The notes under the pieces were generated by a model, which worked only from the letters and a program-made list of their open reading frames with translations, did not search any database and was not told the DNA's origin. Below are positions 1 through 9,120 of a stretch of 35,674 nt of DNA, piece by piece (the first letter of the stretch is position 1; each line of letters opens with the position of its first letter). The stretch lies in the NCBI GenBank assembly GCA_018969935.1, contig JAGWXJ010000003.1:1-35674 (forward strand), given 5' to 3'. The stretch is from Alphaproteobacteria bacterium (GTDB taxonomy: Bacteria > Pseudomonadota > Alphaproteobacteria > Micavibrionales > UBA1664). Both the position numbers and the translations under genes were made by a program.

Positions 1-88
1 CTTTTTAAAATAGGCTTATTCCTATTATATGGCCTATTGACGCCCCTTTAAAAGGTAATTATTCCTATTGAGATAAACGGAGGTTTCA

Positions 89-685
89 ATGAAAAAGACA
101 TATATCAAAAACCATAAAAACAAGGGCATTATCTTTGAAGGCACATTCCCGAACCAGCGCGCCGCTTTGGAAGCCGCCGTCCGTGACCACGTATCGCTCG
201 CCTATGCCGATCTGCGCGGCGCACGCCTGAACAACGCAAACCTTGATGGCGCCGATTTGCGTTTCGCCCAGCTGGAAAACGCATCGCTTGTCGGCGCAAA
301 TCTATCCGAAACCGATTTCACGGGGGCCTCCCTTGGCAACGCCGATTGCAGCCTCGCCTGCCTGTGCGAATGCCGTTTACAGGATGCCGATTGTACGGAC
401 ACGGTTTTCGCAGGCACCCTCGTTGGCGGCAGCACCATCGATAATACGATTTTCACGGCGCTCTCGGCCTTTGCCTTGCCCTTTGCCGGTATAAACGCGG
501 GGCGCAACATCCTGCACCATGATGGCAGGGTTTATACATTTACGGGTGCACCCGTTGTTATCAGCGGCCTGCCCAAACGCATAGCCCTGCTGGATAACGC
601 GGTTATCATAGGCAACACGGCCTATGCGCGCGGCGGTTTTTCATCAAGCTGGCTGGCTGAATTGCAACGCCTGTGCGTTGCCTGA
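89..685 (+). CDS. pentapeptide-repeat protein
   Basis: Translation shows tandem A(D/N)Lxx pentapeptides (LAYADLRGARLNNANLDGADLRFAQLENASLVGANLSETDFTGASLGNAD); SD-like cggaggt upstream of the ATG. Confidence 0.85.
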   Translation: MKKTYIKNHKNKGIIFEGTFPNQRAALEAAVRDHVSLAYADLRGARLNNANLDGADLRFAQLENASLVGANLSETDFTGASLGNADCSLACLCECRLQDADCTDTVFAGTLVGGSTIDNTIFTALSAFALPFAGINAGRNILHHDGRVYTFTGAPVVISGLPKRIALLDNAVIIGNTAYARGGFSSSWLAELQRLCVA

Positions 686-690
686 TGCGG

Positions 691-777
691 TGGTGGCCCC
701 GGCCGGAATCGAACCGGCACGCCCTTACGGACTCACGATTTTAAGTCGTGTGCGTCTACCAGTTCCGCCACGGGGCC
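691..777 (-). tRNA. tRNA-Leu (anticodon TAA)
   Basis: Reverse complement ggccccgtggcggaactggtagacgcacacgacttaaaatcgtgagtccgtaagggcgtgccggttcgattccggccggggccacca: acceptor stem pairs, TpsiC GGTTCGATTCC, long class II variable arm, encoded CCA, anticodon loop acTTAAAAt. Confidence 0.95.
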
Positions 778-932
778 ATCATCACACCCGCGAAGATACG
801 GGAAATTGCACACGCGTCAACACAAACGCCGCCGGCAGCGGCGCGGCATGCCATTTGCGCAACCATTAAACCCTTGATTTCTGGGGGTTTGCGCCCTAGC
901 GTTTCTTCTGTCCCGTACAACAAAAAATCAGG

Positions 933-1475
933 GTGTGTGTCATGAAACGTGCAATCATCGGCGGCGCTTTTATGCTTGCCGCAGCTATCCCCCAACCGGC
1001 GCAGGCCCAGCGCCTTTCCGTGCCTGCAGGCGTAACCCCGCTGCAATATGACCGCGATATCCCCATCGTTTCGGCGCAGGGGTTTCAGGTTGCCACGATG
1101 GAAATCAAAAATCTGGATGACGTACGCTCATGGCTCCAAATGAAACGCCGTGGCCAGCCCCTGCCCGCCAACGCCGCCATGCGCGTGAATTACTATCTGG
1201 CTGCCAACAGCGGGCTTGATAAACAGGCACCGGCCTTCGTTATCTACGCGCCCGATATTGCGCCCGCCCGCGTCCAGCAAACAGGGCCGCAGGCCTGCGC
1301 CGCCTACTTCAATACGCGCTTCGATTACCAGACCAACTCATCGGAAACTGAGGCCGATATTTTTCTGGGCACCGCAGGTTCCATGCTGGAAGCCCTGTCG
1401 CGCTACGGCTGCATAATCGTGCACAACCAGCGCCATATCCGCGAAGGGCGCATACCCGTCCTTAACAAGCCGTAA
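933..1475 (+). CDS. hypothetical exported protein
   Basis: N-terminal signal peptide-like MKRAIIGGAFMLAAAIPQPAQAQ; full ORF ending back-to-back with a convergent gene. Confidence 0.7.
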   Translation: MCVMKRAIIGGAFMLAAAIPQPAQAQRLSVPAGVTPLQYDRDIPIVSAQGFQVATMEIKNLDDVRSWLQMKRRGQPLPANAAMRVNYYLAANSGLDKQAPAFVIYAPDIAPARVQQTGPQACAAYFNTRFDYQTNSSETEADIFLGTAGSMLEALSRYGCIIVHNQRHIREGRIPVLNKP

Positions 1476-2222
1476 TCAGTATTGCGGCACGGCGCCCGCG
1501 CCCTGCATCAGCGTACCTACTTCGCGTATGGCAGCCTCAACAGCCGCTTCGTCAGCCCCGCGCACCACAATCGTGGTGTGCGGCTGCTGGTTGGGCGTAA
1601 ACTTGGGGTAGGAACCGACCGTGATACCCGCATACTTGGCTTCTATGGCAGCAAGCCCGCCCGCTATAACGCTTTCGGGCACATCAGCCGATACGCTGCG
1701 GGAATGGATGACGGCACCACCCTGCAGTTTCGGCAACACGCCTTCCAGCATCGCGGCCATGATTTTCGGCACACCCGCCATCACATGCACATTCTCCAGT
1801 ATGAAACCGGGCGCCGTTGAAACAGGGTTGTCTATCAGCGCGGCCCCAACGGGGATGTCCGCCATCTTCGCGCGCCCTGCATTGATGTTCTCTTCCCCCG
1901 CATAATGCACGACAAGGCGGCGCCAGGCCTCGGCGTTACGCTCCAGCTTGGTGCCGAAAGCCTTGGCCATCGCCTCGGCGGTTTTGTCATCATGCGTGGG
2001 GCCAATGCCGCCCGTTGAAAAAACATAGGTGAATTTTTTGCGCAGCGCGTTCACCGTATCGACAATCGTTTCAATGACATCAGGCACAACCCGCACTTCC
2101 TGCACCTGTATCCCCCGCTCGCCCAGCATCTTGGCAATCGTCTGCACATTTGTATCCAGCGTGCGGCCGGAAAGGATTTCATCGCCGATAATCAAAATGG
2201 CTGCGGTGACAAGATTTTGCAT
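1476..2222 (-). CDS. molybdopterin-binding / CinA N-terminal-like protein
   Basis: MQNLVTAAILIIGDEILSGRTLDTNVQTIAKMLGERGIQVQEVRVVPD...FSTGGIGPTHDDKTAEAMAKAFG is typical of the MoCF_biosynth domain; start placed at the internal Met before the domain. Confidence 0.88.
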   Translation of the reverse strand: MQNLVTAAILIIGDEILSGRTLDTNVQTIAKMLGERGIQVQEVRVVPDVIETIVDTVNALRKKFTYVFSTGGIGPTHDDKTAEAMAKAFGTKLERNAEAWRRLVVHYAGEENINAGRAKMADIPVGAALIDNPVSTAPGFILENVHVMAGVPKIMAAMLEGVLPKLQGGAVIHSRSVSADVPESVIAGGLAAIEAKYAGITVGSYPKFTPNQQPHTTIVVRGADEAAVEAAIREVGTLMQGAGAVPQY

Positions 2223-2266
2223 AAATAAAACCAATCGTGCTAAGGGTTCGCGGGTAAAAACCATAG

Positions 2267-2695
2267 ATGCAGGATGAAAAGATGCAAGACTGCGCATCCA
2301 CACAATTTGAAACCGCCGCAAAGCCGCAAACGTTCCGCCCTTCTGTCAGGTATGCTGTTGGCTTTAGCAAGCTGTCGTCCTACTTCGGTAAGGTCAGCGG
2401 CGCAAGCTTGGTAATCATAGGCACGACAGGCATACCCACAAGCATTCTGTATACGGCCATCACGGGCGACTTTTTAACCGGCATTTATTTCGGTTATGAA
2501 AGCCTGAAAAGCGCATTCGTGGGCGCGCTGCTGTTTACCGCAAGCCACGCCACCATCAGCGCCATCGGCACCTACAGGGAAGTCGTGGAAAATACATCCT
2601 TCGGCAAAACCTATTCGGGTTCCGAGGTTTTAATGGCCTACCACCGCAGGTTCAACGGGCAATTCACCCAGTTCAATCCGTTCCGTCTGAACTGA
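2267..2695 (+). CDS. hypothetical protein with hydrophobic segments
   Basis: Intact ORF between annotated genes with hydrophobic stretches (ASLVIIGTTGIPTSILYTAITGDFLTGIYFG); no family recognised. Confidence 0.55.
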   Translation: MQDEKMQDCASTQFETAAKPQTFRPSVRYAVGFSKLSSYFGKVSGASLVIIGTTGIPTSILYTAITGDFLTGIYFGYESLKSAFVGALLFTASHATISAIGTYREVVENTSFGKTYSGSEVLMAYHRRFNGQFTQFNPFRLN

Positions 2696-2754
2696 AAAAA
2701 AGCCCACAAGACTTTGCATTTCACAAATCGGGCCTGAAAGGTTAATCTGCAGGC

Positions 2755-3561
2755 ATGAAAGACGTACAAAAACGCTCGCGGGACGGTATCCCGCTGCACG
2801 ATGCTTCCGCTTTCGCCTCCATGCGCGCGGCAGGCAAGCTCGCGGCCGAAACGCTGGACTACATCACGCCCTTCGTAAAAACAGGCGTGACAACCGAGGA
2901 ACTGGACAGGCTCTGCCACGACTTCATTACAAAGCACGGCGCCATCCCCGCACCGCTGGGCTACAAGGGCTACCCCAAATCCATCTGCACCTCGATCAAC
3001 GAAGTCGTGTGCCACGGCATCCCCGAAAAGCGCGAGCTGAAGGACGGCGATATCGTCAACATCGATGTCACGGTCATCCTCGACGGCTGGTACGGCGATA
3101 CCTCGCGCATGTACTGGGCGGGTGAGCCTTCCATCAAGGCCCGCCGCCTGACCGACATCACCTACCGCTCCATGATGGCGGGCATCGAGGCCGTAAAACC
3201 GGGCGCGACGCTCGGCTGCATCGGCCACGCCATCCAGACGCTGGCCGAAGCCGAACACTGCTCCGTCGTGCGCGATTTCTGCGGCCACGGCCTTGGCCGC
3301 GTGTTCCACGATACGCCCTCCGTGCTGCATTACGGCGAGCCGCATACCGGCGCCGTGCTGGAACCGGGGATGCTCTTTACCATCGAGCCGATGATCAACC
3401 TCGGCGACTGGCGCACGAAAGTGAAGTCCGATGGCTGGACAGCCGTCACCAAGGACCGCTCGCTCTCCGCCCAGTTCGAGCACACGATCGGCGTGACGGA
3501 AACGGGCTACGAAATTTTTACACTTTCACCAAAAAATCTTCATTTTCCTCCATATGCCTGA
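2755..3561 (+). CDS. map: methionine aminopeptidase type I
   Basis: GYKGYPKSICTSINEVVCHGIP, DGDIVNIDVTVILDGWYGDTSRMY, CGHGLGRVFHDTPSVLHYG, LEPGMLFTIEPMIN metal-binding motifs. Confidence 0.97.
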   Translation: MKDVQKRSRDGIPLHDASAFASMRAAGKLAAETLDYITPFVKTGVTTEELDRLCHDFITKHGAIPAPLGYKGYPKSICTSINEVVCHGIPEKRELKDGDIVNIDVTVILDGWYGDTSRMYWAGEPSIKARRLTDITYRSMMAGIEAVKPGATLGCIGHAIQTLAEAEHCSVVRDFCGHGLGRVFHDTPSVLHYGEPHTGAVLEPGMLFTIEPMINLGDWRTKVKSDGWTAVTKDRSLSAQFEHTIGVTETGYEIFTLSPKNLHFPPYA

Positions 3562-4240
3562 GGCCGCACCAAAGCACCACGAAGGCCATCGCGCGCGGCT
3601 CAAATCCCGCTTCCTTGATGCGGGCCCGCAGGCCCTCGCCGATTACGAATTGCTGGAATTGCTGCTGTTCATGGCCATCCCGCGGCGCGATGTAAAACCG
3701 CTGGCCAAGGCCCTGCTTGCCCGCTTTGGCGATATCGGCGCGGTCTTTGCGGCCCAACCGCACGATATGCTGGAAGTCGAGGGCATGACGGATGGCGCAG
3801 TCGTGGCCCTCAAGGCCATCGATGCCGCAGCCGCCCGCATCGGCAAGGCCGCAGTGGCCAACAAACCCGTGTTTTCATCCTACGCCCGCGTGCTGGATTA
3901 CTGCACAACCGTCATGGCCCGCGAAAAGGTGGAACAATTCCGCGTCCTCTACCTCAACCGCAAAAACATGCTGGAAGCCGATGAGGTCCACCAGCAAGGC
4001 ACCGTTGACCAATCCGCCGTCTTCCCGCGCGAGATTGTCAAACGCGCCCTCGCCCACGGCGCAACAGCCATCATTCTTGTCCACAACCACCCGAGCGGTG
4101 ATCCAACCCCCTCCGACGCCGACATCGAACTGACAGGCGAAATCGTACGGGCTATGGACCCGCTCGGGATTGTGGTACATGACCATCTGATAATCGCCCG
4201 CAACGGGCACACCAGCTTCAAAAAACAAGGACTGCTCTGA
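3554..4240 (+). CDS. radC: RadC-family JAB/MPN domain protein
   Basis: JAMM motif in GATAIILVHNHPSGDPTPSDADIELT; N-terminal HhH-like region; overlaps the map 3' end by 8 nt. Confidence 0.95.
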   Translation: MPEAAPKHHEGHRARLKSRFLDAGPQALADYELLELLLFMAIPRRDVKPLAKALLARFGDIGAVFAAQPHDMLEVEGMTDGAVVALKAIDAAAARIGKAAVANKPVFSSYARVLDYCTTVMAREKVEQFRVLYLNRKNMLEADEVHQQGTVDQSAVFPREIVKRALAHGATAIILVHNHPSGDPTPSDADIELTGEIVRAMDPLGIVVHDHLIIARNGHTSFKKQGLL

Positions 4241-5538
4241 TGATCCCCCGCTACACCCGCCCCGACATGGCCAAAATCTGGGAACCCGAGAACCGCTTCA
4301 ACATCTGGCTGGATATCGAAATCTACGCCGCCGAGGCGATGGAAAAACTGGGCGTCATCCCCAAGGGCGTGGCCGCCAAAACCCGCAAGCTCGCAAAATT
4401 CGATGTCGCCCGCATCGACGAAATCGAAAAGGAAGTCAAACACGACGTCATCGCCTTCCTGACCAACGTAGCCGAATACGTGGGCCCCGAAGCCCGTTTC
4501 ATCCATCAGGGCATGACGAGTTCCGATGTCGTGGACACCTGCTTCTCCGTCCAGTGCACGCAGGCCATTGATATCATCATCAAGGATGTTGACCGTTTGC
4601 TCGCCGCCCTTAAAAAACGTGCTATCGAGCACAAAAACACCATCTGCGTTGGCCGCAGCCACGGCATCCATGCCGAGCCCACAACCTTTGGCCTGAAACT
4701 CGCGGGCCACTATGCCGCCTTCAAGCGTTGCAAACAACGCCTCAAGGACGCCCGCAAGGAAGTAGCCGTGTGCATGATATCAGGCCCCGTTGGCACCCAC
4801 GCCTCCGTTGACCCCGCGGTGCAGGAACACGTAGCCAAAAAAATGGGGCTGGTGGCCGAAAGCGTCTCAACGCAGGTCATCCCGCGCGATAGGTACGCGG
4901 CCTACTTTGCAGCCCTTGGTGTAACCGCCAGCTGCATGGAAAATCTGGCCACGGAGGTGCGCCACCTCCAGCGCACCGAGGTGCGCGAGGCCGCTGAATA
5001 TTTCAGCAAAGGCCAAAAAGGCTCCAGCGCCATGCCGCATAAAAAGAACCCCATCCTCACCGAGAACATTTGCGGCCTCGCCCGCGTTGTCCGCATGGCC
5101 GTGGTGCCTGCCATGGAAAACGTGGCCCTGTGGCATGAACGGGACATCAGCCATAGCAGCGTCGAGCGCGTCATCGGCCCCGATGCCACGATTGCCCTCG
5201 ATTTCGCGTTGAACCGCATGGCCGGCGTCATCGAACAACTGCTGGTGTATCCAGAGAGGATGAAGAAAAACCTCAACAGCCTCGGCGGTCTGGTCTACTC
5301 CCAGCGCGTGCTGCTGGCCCTAACGCAAGCAGGCGTAAGCCGCGAGGATGCCTACCGCATCGTCCAGAAAAACGCGATGGATGTGTGGGACAGCGACGGC
5401 GAAAAATCATTCGCCGCCCTTTTAAAGAAAGACAAAATCGTCAGCAAAAAACTAAAACCCAAACAAATCGACGCCATCTTCGACAACGCCTTCTACACCA
5501 AGCACGTCGATAAGGTGTTTAAGGGAGTCTTCGGATAG
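4240..5538 (+). CDS. purB: adenylosuccinate lyase
   Basis: Signature GQKGSSAMPHKKNPILTENICGLAR and HQGMTSSDVVDT; start overlaps the radC stop (TGATG). Confidence 0.97.
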   Translation: MIPRYTRPDMAKIWEPENRFNIWLDIEIYAAEAMEKLGVIPKGVAAKTRKLAKFDVARIDEIEKEVKHDVIAFLTNVAEYVGPEARFIHQGMTSSDVVDTCFSVQCTQAIDIIIKDVDRLLAALKKRAIEHKNTICVGRSHGIHAEPTTFGLKLAGHYAAFKRCKQRLKDARKEVAVCMISGPVGTHASVDPAVQEHVAKKMGLVAESVSTQVIPRDRYAAYFAALGVTASCMENLATEVRHLQRTEVREAAEYFSKGQKGSSAMPHKKNPILTENICGLARVVRMAVVPAMENVALWHERDISHSSVERVIGPDATIALDFALNRMAGVIEQLLVYPERMKKNLNSLGGLVYSQRVLLALTQAGVSREDAYRIVQKNAMDVWDSDGEKSFAALLKKDKIVSKKLKPKQIDAIFDNAFYTKHVDKVFKGVFG

Positions 5539-5540
5539 AG

Positions 5541-6287
5541 ATGGCATCTGATAACCTTCCAATAGACATCCTTGAATTCGTTACTCGCGAACAAAAGAAT
5601 TTTTTGGTTAGCCTACATAATCAAAAAGAAGAAATAGCAGCACTTCAGCATTTGCAAGGTCTTTACGAGGCTTCATTAACTCTAAAAGAAGTAGACGAAA
5701 AAGATTTAATAATAATCCAACTTTTAACTTTCATTCACTACCACTACTTATACGCAACAGCGTCTTACATGAGATGCCATTTAAACGAAGCTTACGCCTC
5801 TGGAAGGATAGCAATAGACGCCGCTTTAAATGCAGGATTAATCCTCCAAGACAGATCTCTTCAAGTTAAGTATCTAAACAGAGAAGCCCCTTTCGATAAG
5901 ACGGTACGCCATTACAAGAGCTTACCCAAAAAAGGCTTAGAAGTGCACAAGTTCATCCCTGCACTTATCGACATTAATCAGAAATGTAGCATGCTTTGTC
6001 ATGCAGATATTTCCTCATTTCTTCACAGAGTAAATATAGAAAAATCAAAAGAAACGCAGACTCTTTACGTCCAGTATTTTCAGTTTTCACAAGATAAGAA
6101 TGAATTCAAAATTCACTTTCTTCAAACAATTCAAATTTTTGTATTATGTCTTGAAATTTTTTCTGAGTTTCTTGTCGACGAAAAGAAAATACTTCCTAAA
6201 AAATGGCACGAAGAGCTTACAGAACTAGGAACAGCTATTGAGACTAAGATAAACCAATTAAGAAAACTTCTTAATACAAGCGAATAG
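5541..6287 (+). CDS. AT-rich hypothetical protein (ORFan candidate)
   Basis: 248-aa ORF beginning 2 nt after the purB stop; markedly lower GC than flanking genes; no recognised domain. Confidence 0.65.
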   Translation: MASDNLPIDILEFVTREQKNFLVSLHNQKEEIAALQHLQGLYEASLTLKEVDEKDLIIIQLLTFIHYHYLYATASYMRCHLNEAYASGRIAIDAALNAGLILQDRSLQVKYLNREAPFDKTVRHYKSLPKKGLEVHKFIPALIDINQKCSMLCHADISSFLHRVNIEKSKETQTLYVQYFQFSQDKNEFKIHFLQTIQIFVLCLEIFSEFLVDEKKILPKKWHEELTELGTAIETKINQLRKLLNTSE

Positions 6288-6307
6288 TACAGCATTTGAA
6301 ATGCTAC

Positions 6308-6327
6308 TAATGGCAAACTTGCCATTA
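6308..6327. repeat. 20-bp inverted repeat TAATGGCAA-AC-TTGCCATTA
   Basis: Two perfect 9-nt arms separated by 2 nt, read directly. Confidence 0.9.
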
Positions 6328-6635
6328 AAGGAATATAATCCTATACTGCGGATATGCCCTTATCCCCCGCACCACGCCCCCAAATAAAAATCTCCAAACG
6401 AACTGATAGGCCCCTGAAAAGGGCAATAAAACCAAGGCGATGGTCCGCAGCGCAGCGGGCTGAACGCGCATTGGCCATCCGCCGCATCAGCCCGTGGGCG
6501 CACTCCACCGGCCCGCGCACGCCTTCGGGCAAATCCCGCGCATCGCAAAACGCCCTCACACACGGCCTGTCCATCGTGCTCGCGGCCCTCCGCGCGCAGG
6601 CGCGTTTCCTTCGTCACTACAAAAAACGGCAAAAC

Positions 6636-6665
6636 AAAAAGCCCGATGTTTCCATCGGGCTCTTG
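6636..6665 (-). terminator. intrinsic terminator of csp
   Basis: Stem agcccgatg/catcgggct with tttc loop, followed on the minus strand by tttttgtttt. Confidence 0.85.
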
Positions 6666-6692
6666 CAAAAATCTTGGTGCAACGGGCTGCGC

Positions 6693-6899
6693 TTAGGCGG
6701 CTTGTTGCAGGTTCGTGGCGGCGTCCTTGCCGCGTTCCGATTTGATTTCGTAGGAAACGCGCTGGCCTTCATTCAGCGTGCGCATGCCTGCCTGTTCAAC
6801 CGCGCTGATGTGTACAAACACATCCTTGTCGCCGTTGTCGGGCTGGATGAAACCGAAACCTTTTTGGTTGTTGAACCATTTAACCGTACCTGTAGCCAT
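6693..6899 (-). CDS. cold-shock protein
   Basis: [52 protein letters not shown] has RNP1/RNP2 motifs. Confidence 0.97.
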   Translation of the reverse strand: MATGTVKWFNNQKGFGFIQPDNGDKDVFVHISAVEQAGMRTLNEGQRVSYEIKSERGKDAATNLQQAA

Positions 6900-7072
6900 A
6901 GTGGCCTCCTTTGTAGAAAAAGCACTCTCGTGCATGGGCGCCAAACAACAATTGCAAAGCTACCCGTATCCGAAAAATGACGATGTCTTGGAAAAAGCCC
7001 GTAGGCGTAGCAAGCGGTAACGTAAGCTCTCGAATAGCCGCAACATATACCAATTGCACCCAAAGCGCAAAC

Positions 7073-8014
7073 TTAACAGCCAATCGCCTCGGCGGCGTTG
7101 CGCAAAATCTCGGCGCTGCGGGCAAGGTCCGCGGTTTCCTGCTGGTCCAGCGGCGGCACAATCACGCGGGTAACCCCGCCCGCATTGATGATGGCGGGCA
7201 GGGAAAGCGATACATCGTTAATCCCGCAAACCTGCCTGTGGCGCTGCGTACATGTCAGCAGCGCGTTTTCATCTTCCATGATGGCCTTTACCAGCCGCGC
7301 CATGCCGGACCCGATGCCGTAATACGTGGCCCCCTTCCCTTTGATGATGCGCGCGGCAGCGCGGCGCACCCCGTCATCGATATCCTGCCTGATGATGCTG
7401 GATATCGCCTTGCCCGTATCCGCCGCAAACGTGGCCAGCGGTATGGTGCCTACCGCAGCGCCGGACCAGTGCAACACTTCGCTGTCCCCGTGTTCCCCCA
7501 GCACATACGCATGGACGGAATGGCTGGATACCCCGAGGTGCTGCGCAAGCAGCGCCCTGAAGCGCGCCGTATCCAGCATGGTGCCGGACCCGATGACACG
7601 GTGGCTGGGCACCCCTTCCGCGCGGGCAATGTCGCTTGCCAGCTGCGTCATCACATCCACGGGGTTGGTGGCTATCAGCAAAATGGCATCGGGTGCCGCG
7701 CGGATGATCTGCGGGATGATCCCCCTGAAGATATCCGCATTCCGTTTCAGCAAATCAAGGCGCGTTTCCCCCGGCTTCTGGTTCACGCCCGCCGCCACGA
7801 TGATGACGCCGCAATCATGCAGGTCGGCGTATTCGCCTGCCGTAACGGGCATCGCGCGCGCAAACGGTGTTGCGTGCAAAATGTCTTCGGCCTGTGCAAC
7901 GGCTAGGTCGGGGTTGTGGTCCACCAGCACGAGGCCCGTACCAACGCCGCGCAGCACGCACGCATTCGCGCATGCGCTCCCCACATACCCTACGCCCACA
8001 ACACCTGTTTTCAT
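7073..8014 (-). CDS. ldh: L-lactate dehydrogenase (LDH/MDH family)
   Basis: MKTGVVGVGYVGSACANACVLRG Rossmann motif, ATNPVDVMT, GSGTMLDTARFR, VLGEHGDSE. Confidence 0.93.
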   Translation of the reverse strand: MKTGVVGVGYVGSACANACVLRGVGTGLVLVDHNPDLAVAQAEDILHATPFARAMPVTAGEYADLHDCGVIIVAAGVNQKPGETRLDLLKRNADIFRGIIPQIIRAAPDAILLIATNPVDVMTQLASDIARAEGVPSHRVIGSGTMLDTARFRALLAQHLGVSSHSVHAYVLGEHGDSEVLHWSGAAVGTIPLATFAADTGKAISSIIRQDIDDGVRRAAARIIKGKGATYYGIGSGMARLVKAIMEDENALLTCTQRHRQVCGINDVSLSLPAIINAGGVTRVIVPPLDQQETADLARSAEILRNAAEAIGC

Positions 8015-8134
8015 GGCACCCTCGCCCTCTTGTTTTACGGTAAGGAAATTATTGGAACCACCCAAGATTATCCTTGATTTTTGTTAAGCCAAAAATGGCG
8101 AAAATCTGTCTTTTTGGCGTTATTTCTTTGGGGT

Positions 8135-8160
8135 GGAACCTCCGCGCGTTCCCGTCTGTT
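8135..8160 (+). promoter_or_regulatory. EcfG-type general stress promoter match (GGAAC-N17-TGTT)
   Basis: GGAAC at 8135-8139 and TGTT at 8157-8160, upstream of the ATG at 8204; one mismatch to GGAAC-N16/17-CGTT. Confidence 0.4.
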
Positions 8161-8203
8161 GTCCCTCCGTTGGATGAATGCAAAACCCATAGGAGAATTG
8201 GAA

Positions 8204-9064
8204 ATGAAAACAGTATCAGGCGCGCATTATACGGCCCCTTATCACCAGCGCACCACCCTCAAGGCCTACACCCTCGAACCGACGGAGGAGATAGACGCCC
8301 CCACGCCGCACTCCCAGCTTCCCGATAACCGCCTCCCCCACATGGAAGACGATGACGATGATGACATCAGGCACCAGCCCCCAACGCTGCCCTATGCCAT
8401 CGATGTATCTTCGCCCATGCCCTCGGCGGCGGCCTTGGCCCTGCTACCCTTCGTCGTCGCTGAAAGACAAGGCAATAAGGTGATGTATACATTTGCCCCG
8501 CCCGCAAGTGTGCGCCCCGCTTCATGGCCCTCAGCGCGCTCGCTGGGCACAGCCGACGGCGTATCCATGCAATTCGTCGAACGCACCTGGACTCTATATA
8601 GCCAGATGCTCGCCGACGCCCATCTGGAACTGGTGCTCAAGCAGGCCACGGGCGTCCTGCCCCTTACGTTGCCCGAGGCCATCGCCCTCTACCAGCAACG
8701 CCCCGAATACCAAAACCTTGCGGGAATGGAGCAGGAGGAATTCAACAAAGCCCTTGCCGAAATCATAGCTTGGAGTGAAGCCAACGGTAACCCGCCCATG
8801 GCAACACTGGCACCCGAACACATCCACGCCCTGCTATTAAGCGTCGATGGCGATGTACAGAAACGGCAGGTTATCAGGGACGCACTGGACAAACTGTATC
8901 AGCACGCCCTTAATGAGGGGTACGTAACACAAAACGTAGCAACCGCTGCCCGCATGCCCGACCACGAGTGGGATTTGCATCGCCACATGCTGCCATTCCC
9001 CCACCCGATCCAGATATTTGCAAGGCCGCAACAATCCCAACCTGCCCCGATGCCTACACCTTGA
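8204..9064 (+). CDS. hypothetical protein with acidic Asp run
   Basis: ATG preceded by aggag (cccataggagaattggaaatg); translation MKTVSGAHYTAPYHQRTT...MEDDDDDDIRH...; no family recognised with confidence. Confidence 0.65.
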   Translation: MKTVSGAHYTAPYHQRTTLKAYTLEPTEEIDAPTPHSQLPDNRLPHMEDDDDDDIRHQPPTLPYAIDVSSPMPSAAALALLPFVVAERQGNKVMYTFAPPASVRPASWPSARSLGTADGVSMQFVERTWTLYSQMLADAHLELVLKQATGVLPLTLPEAIALYQQRPEYQNLAGMEQEEFNKALAEIIAWSEANGNPPMATLAPEHIHALLLSVDGDVQKRQVIRDALDKLYQHALNEGYVTQNVATAARMPDHEWDLHRHMLPFPHPIQIFARPQQSQPAPMPTP

Positions 9065-9120
9065 GTGCTGGCCGGATAACGGGTAGTCTAGGCGCCGAAC
9101 TATTCGGGAGAACCCAGATA

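Noticed and set aside
2638-3483. 281-aa minus-strand ORF opposite map
   Set aside because: Shadow of methionine aminopeptidase with repetitive Ala/Gly/Asp/Val composition.
6641-6980. C-terminal part of the 208-aa ORF 6354..6980 as coding sequence
   Set aside because: It runs through the csp terminator and antisense to csp; only the N-terminal ~75 aa look protein-like.
6977-7906. 309-aa plus-strand ORF opposite ldh
   Set aside because: Antisense to a well-conserved lactate dehydrogenase.
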